From positions 63,597,543-63,661,542 of the forward strand of contig NC_066314.1 in the NCBI RefSeq assembly GCF_022539315.1: 64,000 nt of DNA, written 5' to 3'. Within the stretch, counting starts at the first letter, position 1. Every line of letters starts with the position of its first letter. Below are positions 14,396-25,949 of the stretch, one piece after another. A program made the position numbers and the translations under genes. The notes beneath the pieces are model-generated. The model searched no databases, had not been told where the DNA came from, and saw only the letters and a program-made list of their open reading frames with translations. The DNA comes from Serinus canaria. Taxonomy: Eukaryota > Chordata > Aves > Passeriformes > Fringillidae.

Positions 14396-14422
14396 CTGTG
14401 TGTGTGTGTGTCTGTGTGTGTG
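14396..14422. repeat. (TG)n microsatellite
   Basis: Thirteen to fourteen TG dinucleotides interrupted once by TC. Confidence 0.9.
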
Positions 14423-16736
14423 AATGAAGAGCAGTTGTGCACCAACAGCTGTGATAAAGTGCATGAAAATTACCTTGGCACTCACAGTCCATCAGGTATG
14501 TCAGGTCAGCAGGGCAGCATTAAGGGAATTCTCCCACTGGGTTCAGTACCAGCAAGTTCTTCTTGCAACTAAGCTGAAAAGAAACAGCCCAAAGTGACCT
14601 CCCCCTGGCAGGAACTGGTGAGCCCTATCTAGCCATGAGGCTGGTGTGGTTAGATGTCATTCTCACAGAGGGGATTTATTTGAGCTCAGAAAAGCCTAAG
14701 TGAAGGCTTGATACCATCTACTCAAAGGGTTAGGTGAGATACAAACACCAAGTCCATCACACCCATCTAAAATGCTGAGTTATTGCACCCACCTAGTGAA
14801 AGGCTTAAGGTCACTCCTTTCTCAGTGCTCCTTTGGCACCATTTGAGTACTCAGTGCTGCTTTTTCTTTTTATTGTTCCTCTCTGTCCAGTATTGTTTGG
14901 AGATTTGAAAATTAAATTAATCAGCGTCTTGGAGCATGAGTTACAAGGTGGCTTTATTGTGAAATTGCAGTGTGACTCACAGAGGCTGCAGATCCACTCC
15001 TGAGGCCGGGCTGGCTCTGTTGCTTTTGCCTGTTGTTTGTCTCCAGGCTGGCTTTGAGCAGGACCTGCAGCCACACAATGCAAGGAGCTGAGAAATGGCA
15101 GGGCAGTGCGTCATGCCGGGCGTGGCTGAGCAGCCAAGTCACAGGGAGAGATGGCAAAGATTACAGGGAGGATCTGAGCAGGATCCAGAGGAGGCTGAGG
15201 AACAAAACGTCCTCCAACAATAAAAATATCCATTTATGGCTCAGGGGACAGAGAGTTCTGAAAAGTCCCATTCACCTGCTGGGGGGAACAAATTGCAAAT
15301 GTCAGAAAGCACTGGCTGCAGACACAAAGACAGACAGGTGCACGGGCAAAGAGCTGAAATGGGACAAGCTCTCCCAGGAGTCCAGCTCAGCTGGCAGCCA
15401 GGTGCTGCTGCTGTGGGAAGGTACCCTTGTGACCACTCAAAGAGTGGCACCACTTGAATTTCTTGAGCCAGAAACAAGTACTTCTGGGAGCAGTAGAAAT
15501 TGTGCTGCCTGGTTTCCTGTGACTCTCTATTTTGTGGTTGATTATCCGAGGCTAATAAGGGGCAAGAGCTGAATAAAGCTTTTCCTGTGGTCAGGGCATC
15601 CTGTGTGGATTCTCTGGGGTCTAATAATACAGTTCACCTTCCTCTTCTGCCCTTCCTTCAAAGAGGCACTAATTTGGATGTCTGTCTTCTGCACAAGTGC
15701 CAAACTTTCAGAAATCTGTATGAACTTTTTATCTGTAAGGATTCTCTGGCAAATGCGTCTGAAGTTGGCCAGCTTAATCCAAAGCTGCCATAGCAATATA
15801 CATACAGATATATCATCAGCCAAACCTCATTTGTTTAGGAAGCAAGGATTCATTAAAAAAAAAATAAATCACACCTTCCCCAAAGCAGTAACACTACTGT
15901 GTGCTGACCAGGCCTGCTTTAGAAAGCCAGGGCTCAAGTTGTAATAGTTGCTGAGCAATTAAGCAAAAGGCATCTTACACCAGAAACATCAACCACAGAC
16001 ACAGGTCTTACTGGGGAGCTCCATCAGAGCAACTGTGGCATGGGAAATACAAAAATAAAATGCTCAATGAGAGGGTACAGGCAGGAAATACCCCAGGAGC
16101 ACAGGGCAGAGGGATAGGCTTTGTGCTTTCATTGAAACAGGAAAGGTAGATGGAAACCAAAATAAATGAAGCTATACTTAAAATAAAGATTACCATACCC
16201 TAGGCCGACAGAGGTTGTAACACCTGACCTAAGAATGGGTGGGGATGTTTGGGAGAAAGGAAGGGAGGCCTGGAAAATGGTGGTGTTATCCAGATAAGTC
16301 CCATGGAATGAAAATAAACAGCCAGTATCTGCTAAGGGGTACACGGAATAAGTCAAACATGACAGTCTGGTGGTTCATACATTTTTATGTGTTCATGGAG
16401 AATTGGATCTGCCAGAACAGCAGCCTGCCATGGAAGTGGAGCTTATTTAGGTTCTACTCATGTACCTGTTTGCCTGACCTTTGAGGTTACTGGCAAGAGC
16501 TCCTGGTGTGGAGCTGGTGTTTCCGTGCTGTTTGCACCCTCAGCAGAGCCCAGCAAGGGGAGCACAGCTCAGTGCTGGGCCAGGTGGTGCTGGCAGTTGG
16601 CTACAGGACACTGATGTCCCACTGTGAGGTGTTTCCCTGTGCCTGTGCCACCTGGCAGTGCTGCTTTTTTTCTACGGCATTGTTGTAGAATTGACGCCAA
16701 TTCCAACTCCGTCACAGCTCATCCCAAAACCAGCCA

Positions 16737-16770
16737 GTTCATGGGATCCTGTTCATGGGATCCTGCTCAT
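16737..16770. repeat. 14-bp tandem repeat, about 2.4 copies
   Basis: GTTCATGGGATCCT occurs twice back to back, exactly, followed by the partial copy GCTCAT. Confidence 0.85.
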
Positions 16771-18211
16771 CAAAGCCCTCCTGTTGTTTAAGAGACACAA
16801 GCTGCTAGTTCTCTGCTAATATGAATGCCAAGGTTTTTTCCAGCAGGATGTCATGATAGATGCAATTATTACTCCTCAGAGACCTGAGAAATGGTGGTGT
16901 AGATTTATCTCTGGGCATATGTGTGTAGGAGTACTTAGGAGACTCCAAAAGCTTATCCTAAAGGTATAATCCTGCAAACTGTTGACCATTCTGGCTCCAC
17001 TCCAGCAAAGCACTTAAATATTTGGTGAACTCAGGAAGACTCTTCACATGCTTCAAGCACATCCATAAGCACTTCATTGGAGCAGGCTCAGAGTTTGCTC
17101 CAAAGCCACACCTTGCACAAGAAAAATCTCCCCAGGCTAGTCCCAGTCTCTGTGCCTGGTGTGGCCATTGGCTTCCTCACAGCTACCAACAGGCTGTGTC
17201 AACACTGACATTGTCTGGCCTTGCTGAAGGGGAAAAAGGTTTCTGTGGATTCAGCGTTCCACCTCAGTGCAATATCTCTAACAGGACAAGCAAGGTGAGA
17301 GGGAGGCAGTTTTGCAGGCAGTGCTGTAGACAGAAGATGTCCCTTCCCAGAATGAGGAGTCTCTGGGCAGCAATAAATCCACATGCTAAAAAATAAAGCC
17401 ATTCCTAAAATAAACAATTCAGGCTTCGAAGTGTACAATAGGCAATTAGTTTGAATAATTGGGTGTAACTGTAGGCAGAGAGAAGCTACAAGACCAGATG
17501 TGCACATAAAGCTAAACACAGGATCTAATCAAATCAATCCACCATCTGGAATGAGAAGAAACATCATGTGACAGACCTGGTCAATATGTGAAAATGGTAC
17601 AAATTTCTGGATAACAAGCTGAAGCTAAATCAATATGTTACATGAGTCAGAAATGGAAGCATCCATAAAATGGATTGCACCAGTTCAACTAAATCACATC
17701 TGATTTTACTACATTAATACCTTTTTCTCCTACAAACTGACCTTAGGTGACCTATCCCAAATAACAAGCTGGGAGTATCAGAAACAAATACCCACAGGTA
17801 GAAATAGCTCATGGCAGACTAAGGTTCATATGCACACTTCTGTCCATACAAAATAAATCCTACCTATCAAATGACTCTTTTCCAAGCAGTTGGTGTTAAA
17901 ACCCTCCAGGCAGCTGTGTTTAAGTCAGAGAATGGATCCTGATTCATTGGAGCTGTCTCAGGAGCAGGAGCTGCAGCAAGGGCTGGAGACAGAGGAAACA
18001 GTAAAGCCAAGAGCAGAGCTGGGCCACTGCTAGAGAGGGGGAGTTCAGTGGGCTGAGCTCAGGTCTCTGGTGCTTTGGAAAGCCTGGGCTGGGATATAAT
18101 GTTTGCATGGCCCCAGATGGGGTTGACTTTCCAGTGTCAGCTGGAAAATATCACAGCACCAGGCAAAGCCCCTGGGGATGGCCTTGCTGAGCTCCTGGGT
18201 TCCTCTGGGTT

Positions 18212-18236
18212 CTGGGGGCTCTGGGGGCTCTGGGCT
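18212..18236. repeat. 9-bp tandem repeat (TGGGGGCTC)
   Basis: Two exact copies are followed by a partial one, in a run of G-rich sequence. It is short and probably of no consequence. Confidence 0.7.
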
Positions 18237-21236
18237 GTCAGTGCTTAGTTTGCAGCTTGCTGTGGGACAAGGGCTGCATGGCAAGGAGGGCAGGTGTGGA
18301 TATCTCATCTCCCAGCACAAAGCCCCCCTGGTGCAGCAGCTCTGACAGCAGGGGCTGGGGCTCAGCCACACAGAGCCCCTGCCAGGACACCCTGGGCTGT
18401 CCTGTGGGCTCACAGCTTTCTGCAATGCAGCCAGGCAAACAGGAAGGCAGAGTCAATCCAGCTCAACCCAAAGCAGAAGGTGCTGCTGCTCCATGACATT
18501 CTGATTGGGGACACAAATTGTCCCCTCTTTCCCCTGCTGCATCCCTGGTAGCAGCAGCCTGGACGTGCTGCAGGATGAACTGCACCAGGGCAGGGAGGGA
18601 GAGAGCAGAGCCTCCAGGAGGTGACAGTGACTTTATGTAATCTATGGGGTTAAGCTTTTGGTGCAAAGCTGCACTGACTCAGCAACATGGGAGTGTGTTT
18701 ATGGGTTTACAGATTTACTCCAGTGCTCCAGCAGACCATCTTCCCCTTCTGCTGCCTCTCTGGAAATAGTTCAAGTCAGTGTGTTGTGCACATAATTGCT
18801 ACTGGCTTTCCCAGCCTCCATAAATCATGTTAAAAAGACAGACCAAACCTAGGGGTGTCACCAAACCAACAGGGGGAGGGACTTTTCTGGCCTAAAGTGA
18901 CAGGAGTTGGGGGAGACCATGTGGCTACTCTGGCTGTTTTCCACACATGCATTTTGTTTATGGTCTGTGTGTGCAAAATATGTCAGAAAAAAAAGCTCTC
19001 GTGGGAGCTAAGAATCTGTCCAGCATGTGACAAACCCCCATTATGACCCAGCCCTCTTCATCTGCCATGCTGCCATGCCAGGGGTCTTTCTCCACAAGCC
19101 TTTTCTGCAGCAGGAGTCAACTGAGGTAAAAAGAAGTGTTTAAGCATCACCAGCTCTCACAAAGAGGCTCAAAGTATCCTCAAACAGCCCATAGGTGTTG
19201 AAAGCCAATCTGGTGCTCAAGGTGAAGGGGAGGGACACCTTGAGCCCCATGGTTTGACTGAATTTGTGGATTGCTGTGCCTCAGTAGAGCTGGTGGCAGG
19301 GCTTTTTTTTGCTTTTTCTCTTTTTTTTTCTAAAGTCCTGCATGTCACCATGGAGTCCAGCCCCCTTTCACGGGGGGATGTTAGAATAAATACACATTTC
19401 AACACTCCTTCAGCTCACCTCACAGTCCCAATAACAACAGTGCAATATTTTAAACTGCTTTTGCAAGTCTCCTTTCTACAGGGCAGTTGAAAGGATATAA
19501 AAGCATTTTAACAATTTTATAGATCATCTCCAGAGCACTATTGTGATGTGGGAGAAGGGGAGTTTTGTTGCCATTTGCCCATGGACAGCTGCCAAGCTCA
19601 CCTGTCTCCACTGAGCCAGCAAGGGCCATATCACATCTCTCTGGAAACTCTGCAGCCAGCTCTGGATGGCTTCTCACTTTACTTATCTGAAAAACACATT
19701 GCTCTGTTTAACCCTTTCTCAGCACTTGCCTGCGGGTGTTGCTCAAAACAAGCAACTTCTGTTTGGGCCTAGGGAGAGTAAGAGCTGTGAGGTGGATTTT
19801 GGAGAAACCTGAAACCAGGACCCTCCTGTGGAAAAAACCTTCATCCACATGAAAATTCCTCTAACCCTGCAAGTCATCCTACTGACCTCGGGCCAAGTGT
19901 CCACAGCTCTTCTTTTGCCACTCCCTGGTCAGAGTTAACCAGCCTCCAAATCAGACCCTTCTTCAAAAACCTCCAATTCCACAAGGTGCTGACTACATCT
20001 TCCTATGGGCCCTTAATTTTTGCCCCTAATTTCTGCTTCTTATCTCAAAAATTATCATGAAAACCCTCCTGTGTATGATTGACATAGGAGAACTGTGCAG
20101 TTTTGTTTGCTGGAGTTCAGGAAATATTTACTGATCCTCATGTGGAAGGTATGACAGAAGTGTAGTGTAATCTATTCCCCTGTGTAAGGATTTCTCAGTT
20201 TCCATCCCTACAAATGAATATTCTCCACCCTCCTCTTATCCTGGAAAAAAGAGGGCACAGAAATATTCCCTGTCACATTCTTTCACTGACCTGGCAAAAT
20301 ACAGTGAAATCCAGCAGAGTTTAAATGATATGGAATATGCAGGCATAGCTTATCTAAGATAAAGCGTGCAGATCAAAATCAACAAAGCCTCACAAAAGAA
20401 AGCCCCAAAAGAGCTTTCATCTGCCTGATCCCATTTCCCTGCCTACACTTCTTTGTACCCTATTGCAATACATTAGTTCTGCTTTGGTTTCTGCTCTGCA
20501 GCAACATTTCTGCTTAAGAAAGATTCTGTTGAGTCATTACCAGCATCAGCCAAACAGGCTTTTCAAGAATGGAGGAGAAAATAAAGGCTGTGGTTTTCAA
20601 ATTAATTCCATGCTGCTTAACCCTTAAACCACTAGTGACTTTCAGACTCTCAGCCAAGTCAGTGCTGAGCAGATTTTGGGGCTGTTGTGCCTGAGACAGA
20701 GCAATGTCAGTGCTTTTATCAGTGATTGAACATTCAGGCAGTGCTGGCCATGCATCTGGAAGGCAGAAATTGTAGTGAAGGTCTCTGCTGTCCAACCCAC
20801 ACCCTAAACATTCCCTTCTTGCTTGTAAACACTGCCTCAGATAACCCAGACCCACACCTAGAGAGAGGCAGGGAGAAGGGCTTTTCTTACCAGAAGCTAG
20901 CAGTTCTAAATATAGGAATGGAAGAGAGACAAGCACGTCTCTCCCTCTAGGATGTAGCAGATATTCTCCACTCCTTCTTTCCCCAGCAGGTTGTATTTAG
21001 GAGACAATAGTGGTTACCAAAGAGATAGAACTTGAATAAGCTCCTGGTACCTTGAGGTTTGAGGGGCCCACAGGGGAGCCAACACTTGGAGTGAGAAGAG
21101 ACAGAAGAGGGAAAAGTGGATAAGGTGATTTTCCTTGCCTTGGCTTTTAAAGCAATCTCAGCCTCCTAAGCTTTCAGTCCACGCTGCCAATGGCTATTTC
21201 CAAAGTTATCTTTGCTCAGAAAAAGGCTGGAATCGT

Positions 21237-21259
21237 TCTCTCTCTCTCTCATTCTCTCT
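21237..21259. repeat. (CT)n microsatellite
   Basis: A CT dinucleotide run with one interruption by A. Confidence 0.85.
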
Positions 21260-21730
21260 GCCTCCCTTTTTAATGAAAGCTCAGTTTAGATCTGATATCA
21301 GTCTAAAAGGTTTGCTATCAAAGTTTATTAGACCCACTGGGACAGATCACAGTTTGCAGAGGCTCATAGTTTCACAGCAGATAACTGCAAAGTGAACCAT
21401 TCAATGTTCTTCAAAATGCTTCTTTTTCTTGGGCTCATCTATAACACAAAGCTGCACTGTGTTCAAGCATCATTAGAAGTGATCCCAGCTGATTACATGA
21501 TGCTGGCCATAGTTCTGCCTCTGGAGCAAAGTCAAGCAGCCCCCAGCCCCCAGCCTGTCCCACGGGGTGATGCTGAGGTGAGTGGGAGCCATTTGCAGTG
21601 AAGGCAAGCCCTACCAGCACAAGGGGATAATGCCAGCTATGTGCTTCTGAAAAAAAGATCAGAACTTTAAAAATACTGAGAAGCATGAGTGCAGCTTCCC
21701 TTTAAAAATTCATATTTGCCTTTCCCTGCT

Positions 21731-21769
21731 TAATGATAATGATAATGATAATGATATTGATGATGATAA
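21731..21769. repeat. (AATGAT)n-like microsatellite
   Basis: Imperfect hexamer and trimer repeats of TAATGA/TGATGA span about 39 bases. Confidence 0.85.
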
Positions 21770-22441
21770 AAACAATTAGGAAAGACTCCTCTGCTAGGGA
21801 CTGCAGCTGAGAAATTTCAGCTAGAAAGCAATGAGAGAAGGAATTAGCATGTCTTCCTATAGAATGGCTGTTCCTTTTTTTTCTTTTTTTTTTTAACGAA
21901 GTCATTGGTGTTAATAGGAGGTTTTTAGTAGGCTATCCTCCTAAAAATTCATGGGAATAAACACCATATCTGGTAGGATCTCTGACTGCAACATGTATCA
22001 CTGAGGCATCTATTTACAGTGTGAAGGGAGGGGAGGCTGTTCCATTTCCCAGGACAGTAATGGAAAGCATGATGTCCTACAAGCAAGGGTGGTGAAGGCT
22101 GGGAGAGGTACTGGGAAAAAAACAATCACAATAAACCGAAGAGTGAAGGAGAGTTTCAGGGCAGATATTTGCAGGATGCATCATCATCAGCCCTGGGAAA
22201 AGGCTGAGAGACAGAATGGGTGAATTGAGTCCTCGAGCCAGCAATGTCCTGCTGCCATCTTCCCTGTGAATTTGCAGTGGCATCTCCTCTAGCAGCAGGC
22301 TGGACAAACTTAGGGAGTGGGTGGCTCTCAGATGCCCATGCTCCCTGCCAGGCTTTTTCCTTGCTTTTGGTCTCGGAATGCCTCTCACCAGAAGCATTTG
22401 CAACCATCTGACAGCTCTTCTGCTCTCTGATTCCCTAACAG

Positions 22442-22582
22442 GTCATGCAGATGGACCAGAAGCTGGATGACATCCTGAGCACACTCCAGGCTCAGCTGGG
22501 GGATCAGCCCCAGGCACAGATGCCAGGGCAGCCACCCCACCTGGCAGACATCCCCAGACACCCACAGGGTCCCCCCCAGTGA
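22442..22582 (+). CDS. Possible terminal coding exon, KCNQ1-like coiled coil (partial gene)
   Basis: A pyrimidine-rich tract (CTCTTCTGCTCTCTGATTCC) and a CTGAC branch-point-like motif about 30 bases upstream precede an AG at 22440-22441. The frame from 22442 then runs 46 codons to TGA at 22580-22582. It begins VMQMDQKLDDILSTLQAQL, a helix with hydrophobic residues at heptad spacing (V1, M4, L8, I11, L15, L19), followed by a Pro/Gln-rich tail. From memory of the family, the last exon of vertebrate KCNQ1 starts in phase 0 at a Val in the tetramerising coiled coil. Val, Gln, Asp-Gln and Leu at positions 1, 3, 5-6 and 8 fit, as do Ile11, Leu15 and Leu19. KCNQ1 forms the cardiac and epithelial slow potassium channel, and this helix drives subunit assembly. 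The tail is shorter than in mammals (46 versus roughly 78 residues) and otherwise unlike it. It could be a diverged or paralogous channel, another coiled-coil protein, or chance. The upstream exons are not in the window. Confidence 0.42.
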   Translation, partial: VMQMDQKLDDILSTLQAQLGDQPQAQMPGQPPHLADIPRHPQGPPQ

Positions 22583-23620
22583 CCCTGAGAATGTGAAAGC
22601 CAGTGGACAGCCACACGTGACCCTCCTGCTCTTCCACATCCGGGGGTCTCTCAGTCTCAGTGTCCTCATCTGTGTCATGGCTGAAATGAAATATTGTGCA
22701 GTAGTAGATTAATGAGGAAAAAAAAACCAGGAAAAAAAATATATAAGAAACAGCAAGAAGCCAGTCACAACCTTAGGAGAGCACATAAGTTCTGCACCTG
22801 TTTTGTTTTATTTTAGCTGAACTCTGCCAGCCAGCAGCAGCCCAGCTCCCATCCCCCAGCCCCAGTTAGCTGAGCACACAGGCACAGGGCACGCTGTCAA
22901 GGGAAGCATCCCAGCCAGGGTTAGGATGACCCATTTGTGGGCAAGGAAGGGGAAAAGAACTGTTCTTTTGGCATTTAATCACTAAGTTTAATGCTCACAG
23001 CATGCCCGAAAGGGGGAAAGGAGCCAGCATTTGAACATGAAACAAATGGAAATCAGTGAACAGGAAAATTAAACAGCATGTTTTGACTTCTACCAAGCAG
23101 TGAGGATCATAAGAAGGGCAGATTTATATGCTAGTGCGAATGACAAAGTAAAGACAACAGGCTACTGATTAAAAATATGGAAGTGTACACAGGCTGGTTG
23201 ACATATGAAAGGCTGAAGCAGAGACTTCAGCTAATTAAAGCAAAGGGCTGCCAGTGAGATGAGATGCATGTTGGAACAGACAGGCAGGAGAGATAGGATC
23301 TGCGTAGGCTTACTTCACCAGAACACTGTAATAGTTATCAGCTACGCTGATGACTGTTATGCAAAATGTTCTCAAGCTTTTACCTTCATTCAGCAGAGGT
23401 TGTTGACTCCAGTTGCCTTAATTTTAACATAAGGAACCTGTATGGTAATTGGCTATGAACTATCTGTGAAGCTGGGTTAAAGCCACGGAGTAGCAGGGTG
23501 CTGCAGGAGGGCTGCAGCTGTGATTGAGAGCAGCAGCGTTCCTTAAAGAAAACAGAAATGCACACACTGTTGATGAAAGTTAATGGCTGTTTAAATAAAC
23601 TGCTGTATATAATTTTAAAT
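22583..23620 (+). other. Possible 3' UTR ending at an AATAAA signal
   Basis: If the preceding exon is real, its transcript would continue past the TGA. The first canonical AATAAA downstream on the plus strand is at 23594-23599. It is followed within about 30-40 bases by a T-rich stretch (TTTATTTTTTGCC), the usual layout of a vertebrate polyadenylation site. That gives a 3' UTR of about 1 kb. The call depends on the exon call. Confidence 0.3.
23594..23599 (+). terminator. Candidate polyadenylation signal AATAAA
   Basis: A canonical hexamer with a downstream T-rich element. It is the first such signal after the candidate terminal exon. Confidence 0.35.
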
Positions 23621-23729
23621 GCTAGATTTATTTTTTGCCTTGTAACCTGGCTGTAAATCGAGTGCACATGCTGGCTGACGTGCTGTTGTTGAGGAACACC
23701 TCAGGTGCAGGTAGCTGGGCTGGCAAGCT

Positions 23730-23789
23730 GCAGATGGAAATGCAGGCTGAGATGCAGATTTAAATGCAGGCTGAAGTACAGGCTGAGCT
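23730..23789. repeat. 12-bp minisatellite with alternating unit types (5 units)
   Basis: Units start at 23730, 23742, 23754, 23766 and 23778. They alternate between type A (GCAGATNNAAAT) and type B (GCAGGCTGARNT) in the order A, B, A, B, B-like, giving a 24-bp higher-order period. Read on the minus strand, it gives a Leu-His-rich repetitive peptide frame, which I consider a by-product. Confidence 0.8.
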
Positions 23790-23815
23790 CTGGGTGGGAG
23801 CCCAGGACAAGAGGA

Positions 23816-23990
23816 TGAACTGCCGACCTTTGGGGTGACAAAGGGCACAAAGGCAGGTGACAGCCAGCCAGGTGAATGGACACTGAGACACAGCAGCAGC
23901 TGGGAATTGCCGAGCTTTTGGACAACAAGGGAGATGGAAACAAGTGATGGCAGCGAGGTGGATGGACACGGAGATGGGGACTGGCCACAG
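23816..23990. repeat. Degenerate tandem duplication of about 86 bp
   Basis: TGCCGACCTTTGG at 23821 aligns with TGCCGAGCTTTTGG at 23908, and GGTGAATGGACAC at 23871 with GGTGGATGGACAC at 23957. The spacing is 86-87 bases throughout with small indels. By eye the two copies are roughly three-quarters identical, so the duplication is old. It starts about 25 bases after the 12-bp repeat. Confidence 0.75.
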
Positions 23991-25949
23991 GGAGACTGTG
24001 ATGGGATAAAATCCCAGGGGCTCCTTTGCTGGGGTCCCTCCTTGGAGGCAGCAGCTTGGGCTGTTTCTGTGTCACTGCCCCAGGAACAAGTGGCTTCATG
24101 GAATGAGACATCTGGGACTCTGCCACCTCTGCCATGGCAAAGCTGGTGTGATGTGAGTGGGGTGTGTGGGGAGCCAGGCCAAGGAAGGGCCTTTAGTCCC
24201 AGAAAGTCTCTGACCTTGGGAGTGCCACTGCCAGAGAGTCCCAGAGGGAATGGTCTGACTGGGGAGTTTCCTTAACATTGCCATCATGAAATGGATCTTA
24301 CCTGGCACTTCAGAAAATGGACAATACAGCACTGCTGCTAAAGACCTAAATAATAAACCAAGCTAAAATGGGTGCAGTGTTACTTACTCAAGTTCTTTTT
24401 AATATATTTGCATAACCAACAATTTGAATGAGCAGAAGACTGCAGAGCAAAGACCTGATTCCTGGGAAATCCAAAATATATTCTATTCCCACTCATATCT
24501 GTGAAAGCCAAGCCTACATTGCATTTAAAAGCAACCTGAAAGACTGGTCCCTTAATAAGCATTTATTTGGACAAATGAGTGGTCCATTTCAATGTAATCA
24601 AATTAGTTTCTAACTATTACCTGTCCCTTTAAAACTCTTTCCCAGGTTTGTGTGTCTGGGAATTCAAGCTTGGAAAGAGCACAATGAGACTGATTCCAAT
24701 CTTTAGATTGCAGGCGCGTCTTAGACAGAATATTAATGATGTGTGAGAGGCAATAAAAAAAAAAAAAAAAAAAAAAAAGAAACAATGTGGTTTTAATTAA
24801 ATCAGCTGACAAGCCGCCATTCCATCTTGTCTGATTACTGCAGAATTACTGAACATGACCAAATACAGCATGTAACATGGGAAAAACAGTAAATAATCAT
24901 TGCCAGAGCACTGAGTTGCTCCTGGGTTTTAGTCAGGGTCATGAGCTTCTGCAATGGTCCTTCATAAAACCTCCCTGACTGTGGCCAGCCAGAGCTAAAT
25001 GGGCAACTGGACACCAAATTAGGGTTAACACTGTTTCATCAGCCACAGGTAAAAGAAAATAAATCTGCCTGGAGATCCTTTTGCCGCAGAGATTCTTAAG
25101 GGGAGCAGTGCAGCTTTCAGCAGAAGAACTCAGGGACAGCTGTGGCCAACACAAGGTGACATTTCCTTCTGCAACACTGCAGATATTTGTGTGAGGGATA
25201 TCCTGATCACTTGGTGGACCAAGTAATGCAACAGTGTTTTACTTACTCTTCAGCCTCAACAGAAGTGTTTAGGCACTATATATATAGCAACACCTACTAC
25301 TCTGAAGTGCCTGGAAAATCCAGCTAAATAGAATACAAGTGGTCACAGCTGTGGTGAGTGTCAGAAGGGATGAGTGTGTGGGAGGAGAAGATAAAGAGGC
25401 ACGCAGTGGTCCCTTCAGAAAAACAGAATGTGTGCCAGACTGTCTGTACACATGTGTGTGTGCACCCATGTCTGTTTTAAACTCAAGCCAGGGTTTCCCC
25501 AGCAAGTCTTGAGTGAGGCCAGAGCCTGAAACTTCACAGTTTTTAAAATCCAGCAGTGATGGCCATAACATCCACTTTAGAGCTTGTACTGTGGACGCCA
25601 CAGTGTGGCAGGACCTGTGACCAGGACACTCCCCATTGCTAGAATGGAGAGATGAGGGTGTGGGTTGAGCAAATAGAAAGAGGAAGGAAGAAGCCTGGCG
25701 GCAGACACCAATTTTTACACCATATGAAGACATTAATGGTAAAAAAATTCAAGCAACATAGCTTAGCCATCCTCAAGAAAATCTCCACACCCACACCTAA
25801 GACAGAAGTCCATTTGCCATCCTGCAAAATCTTTCTGGTTGCCCAGGGGGAAAAGTACACAGAATTAGCACTGATGTGACCATGGGTAACACTTCCCAAC
25901 CCTTCTTCTGAGCAAAGATCGTTTGGTACAGGCATACAAACTGTATATT
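23991..25949. other. Noncoding sequence, no gene recognised
   Basis: I see no supported exon. The stretch contains a 24-base poly-A run at 24755-24778. The open frames here are short and lack recognisable domains. Confidence 0.5.
24755..24778 (+). repeat. 24-base poly-A run
   Basis: An uninterrupted run of 24 A residues preceded by CAAT, so that an AATAAA overlaps its start. It could be the tail of a retroposed transcript, but no recognisable gene or SINE body precedes it and I did not see flanking target-site duplications. Confidence 0.85.

Larger units (their letters stand above)
11824..22441. other. Noncoding sequence (possible intron), no gene recognised
   Basis: There is no exon with homology support. 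I looked on the plus strand for a short upstream exon that would fit before the candidate KCNQ1-like exon (a segment ending in Val-Glu-Asp-Lys followed by a GT donor) and did not find one. A good-looking donor, AGCAAG followed by GTGAGAGG, occurs near 17295 but has no recognisable exon before it. The stretch also holds TG, CT and ATGATA microsatellites and a 14-bp duplication. Confidence 0.5.

Noticed and set aside
15033..15572. 179-codon plus-strand frame
   Set aside because: There is no recognisable domain, other frames overlap it, and there are no convincing splice sites.
17022..17396. 124-codon frame with a strong splice donor at about 17295
   Set aside because: I considered it as the exon before the KCNQ1-like exon, but the encoded peptide does not match the expected segment and no acceptor stands out.
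23701..24135. Leu-His-rich repetitive open frame on the minus strand
   Set aside because: The peptide repeats merely reflect the 12-bp and 86-bp DNA repeats. There is no sign of coding constraint.
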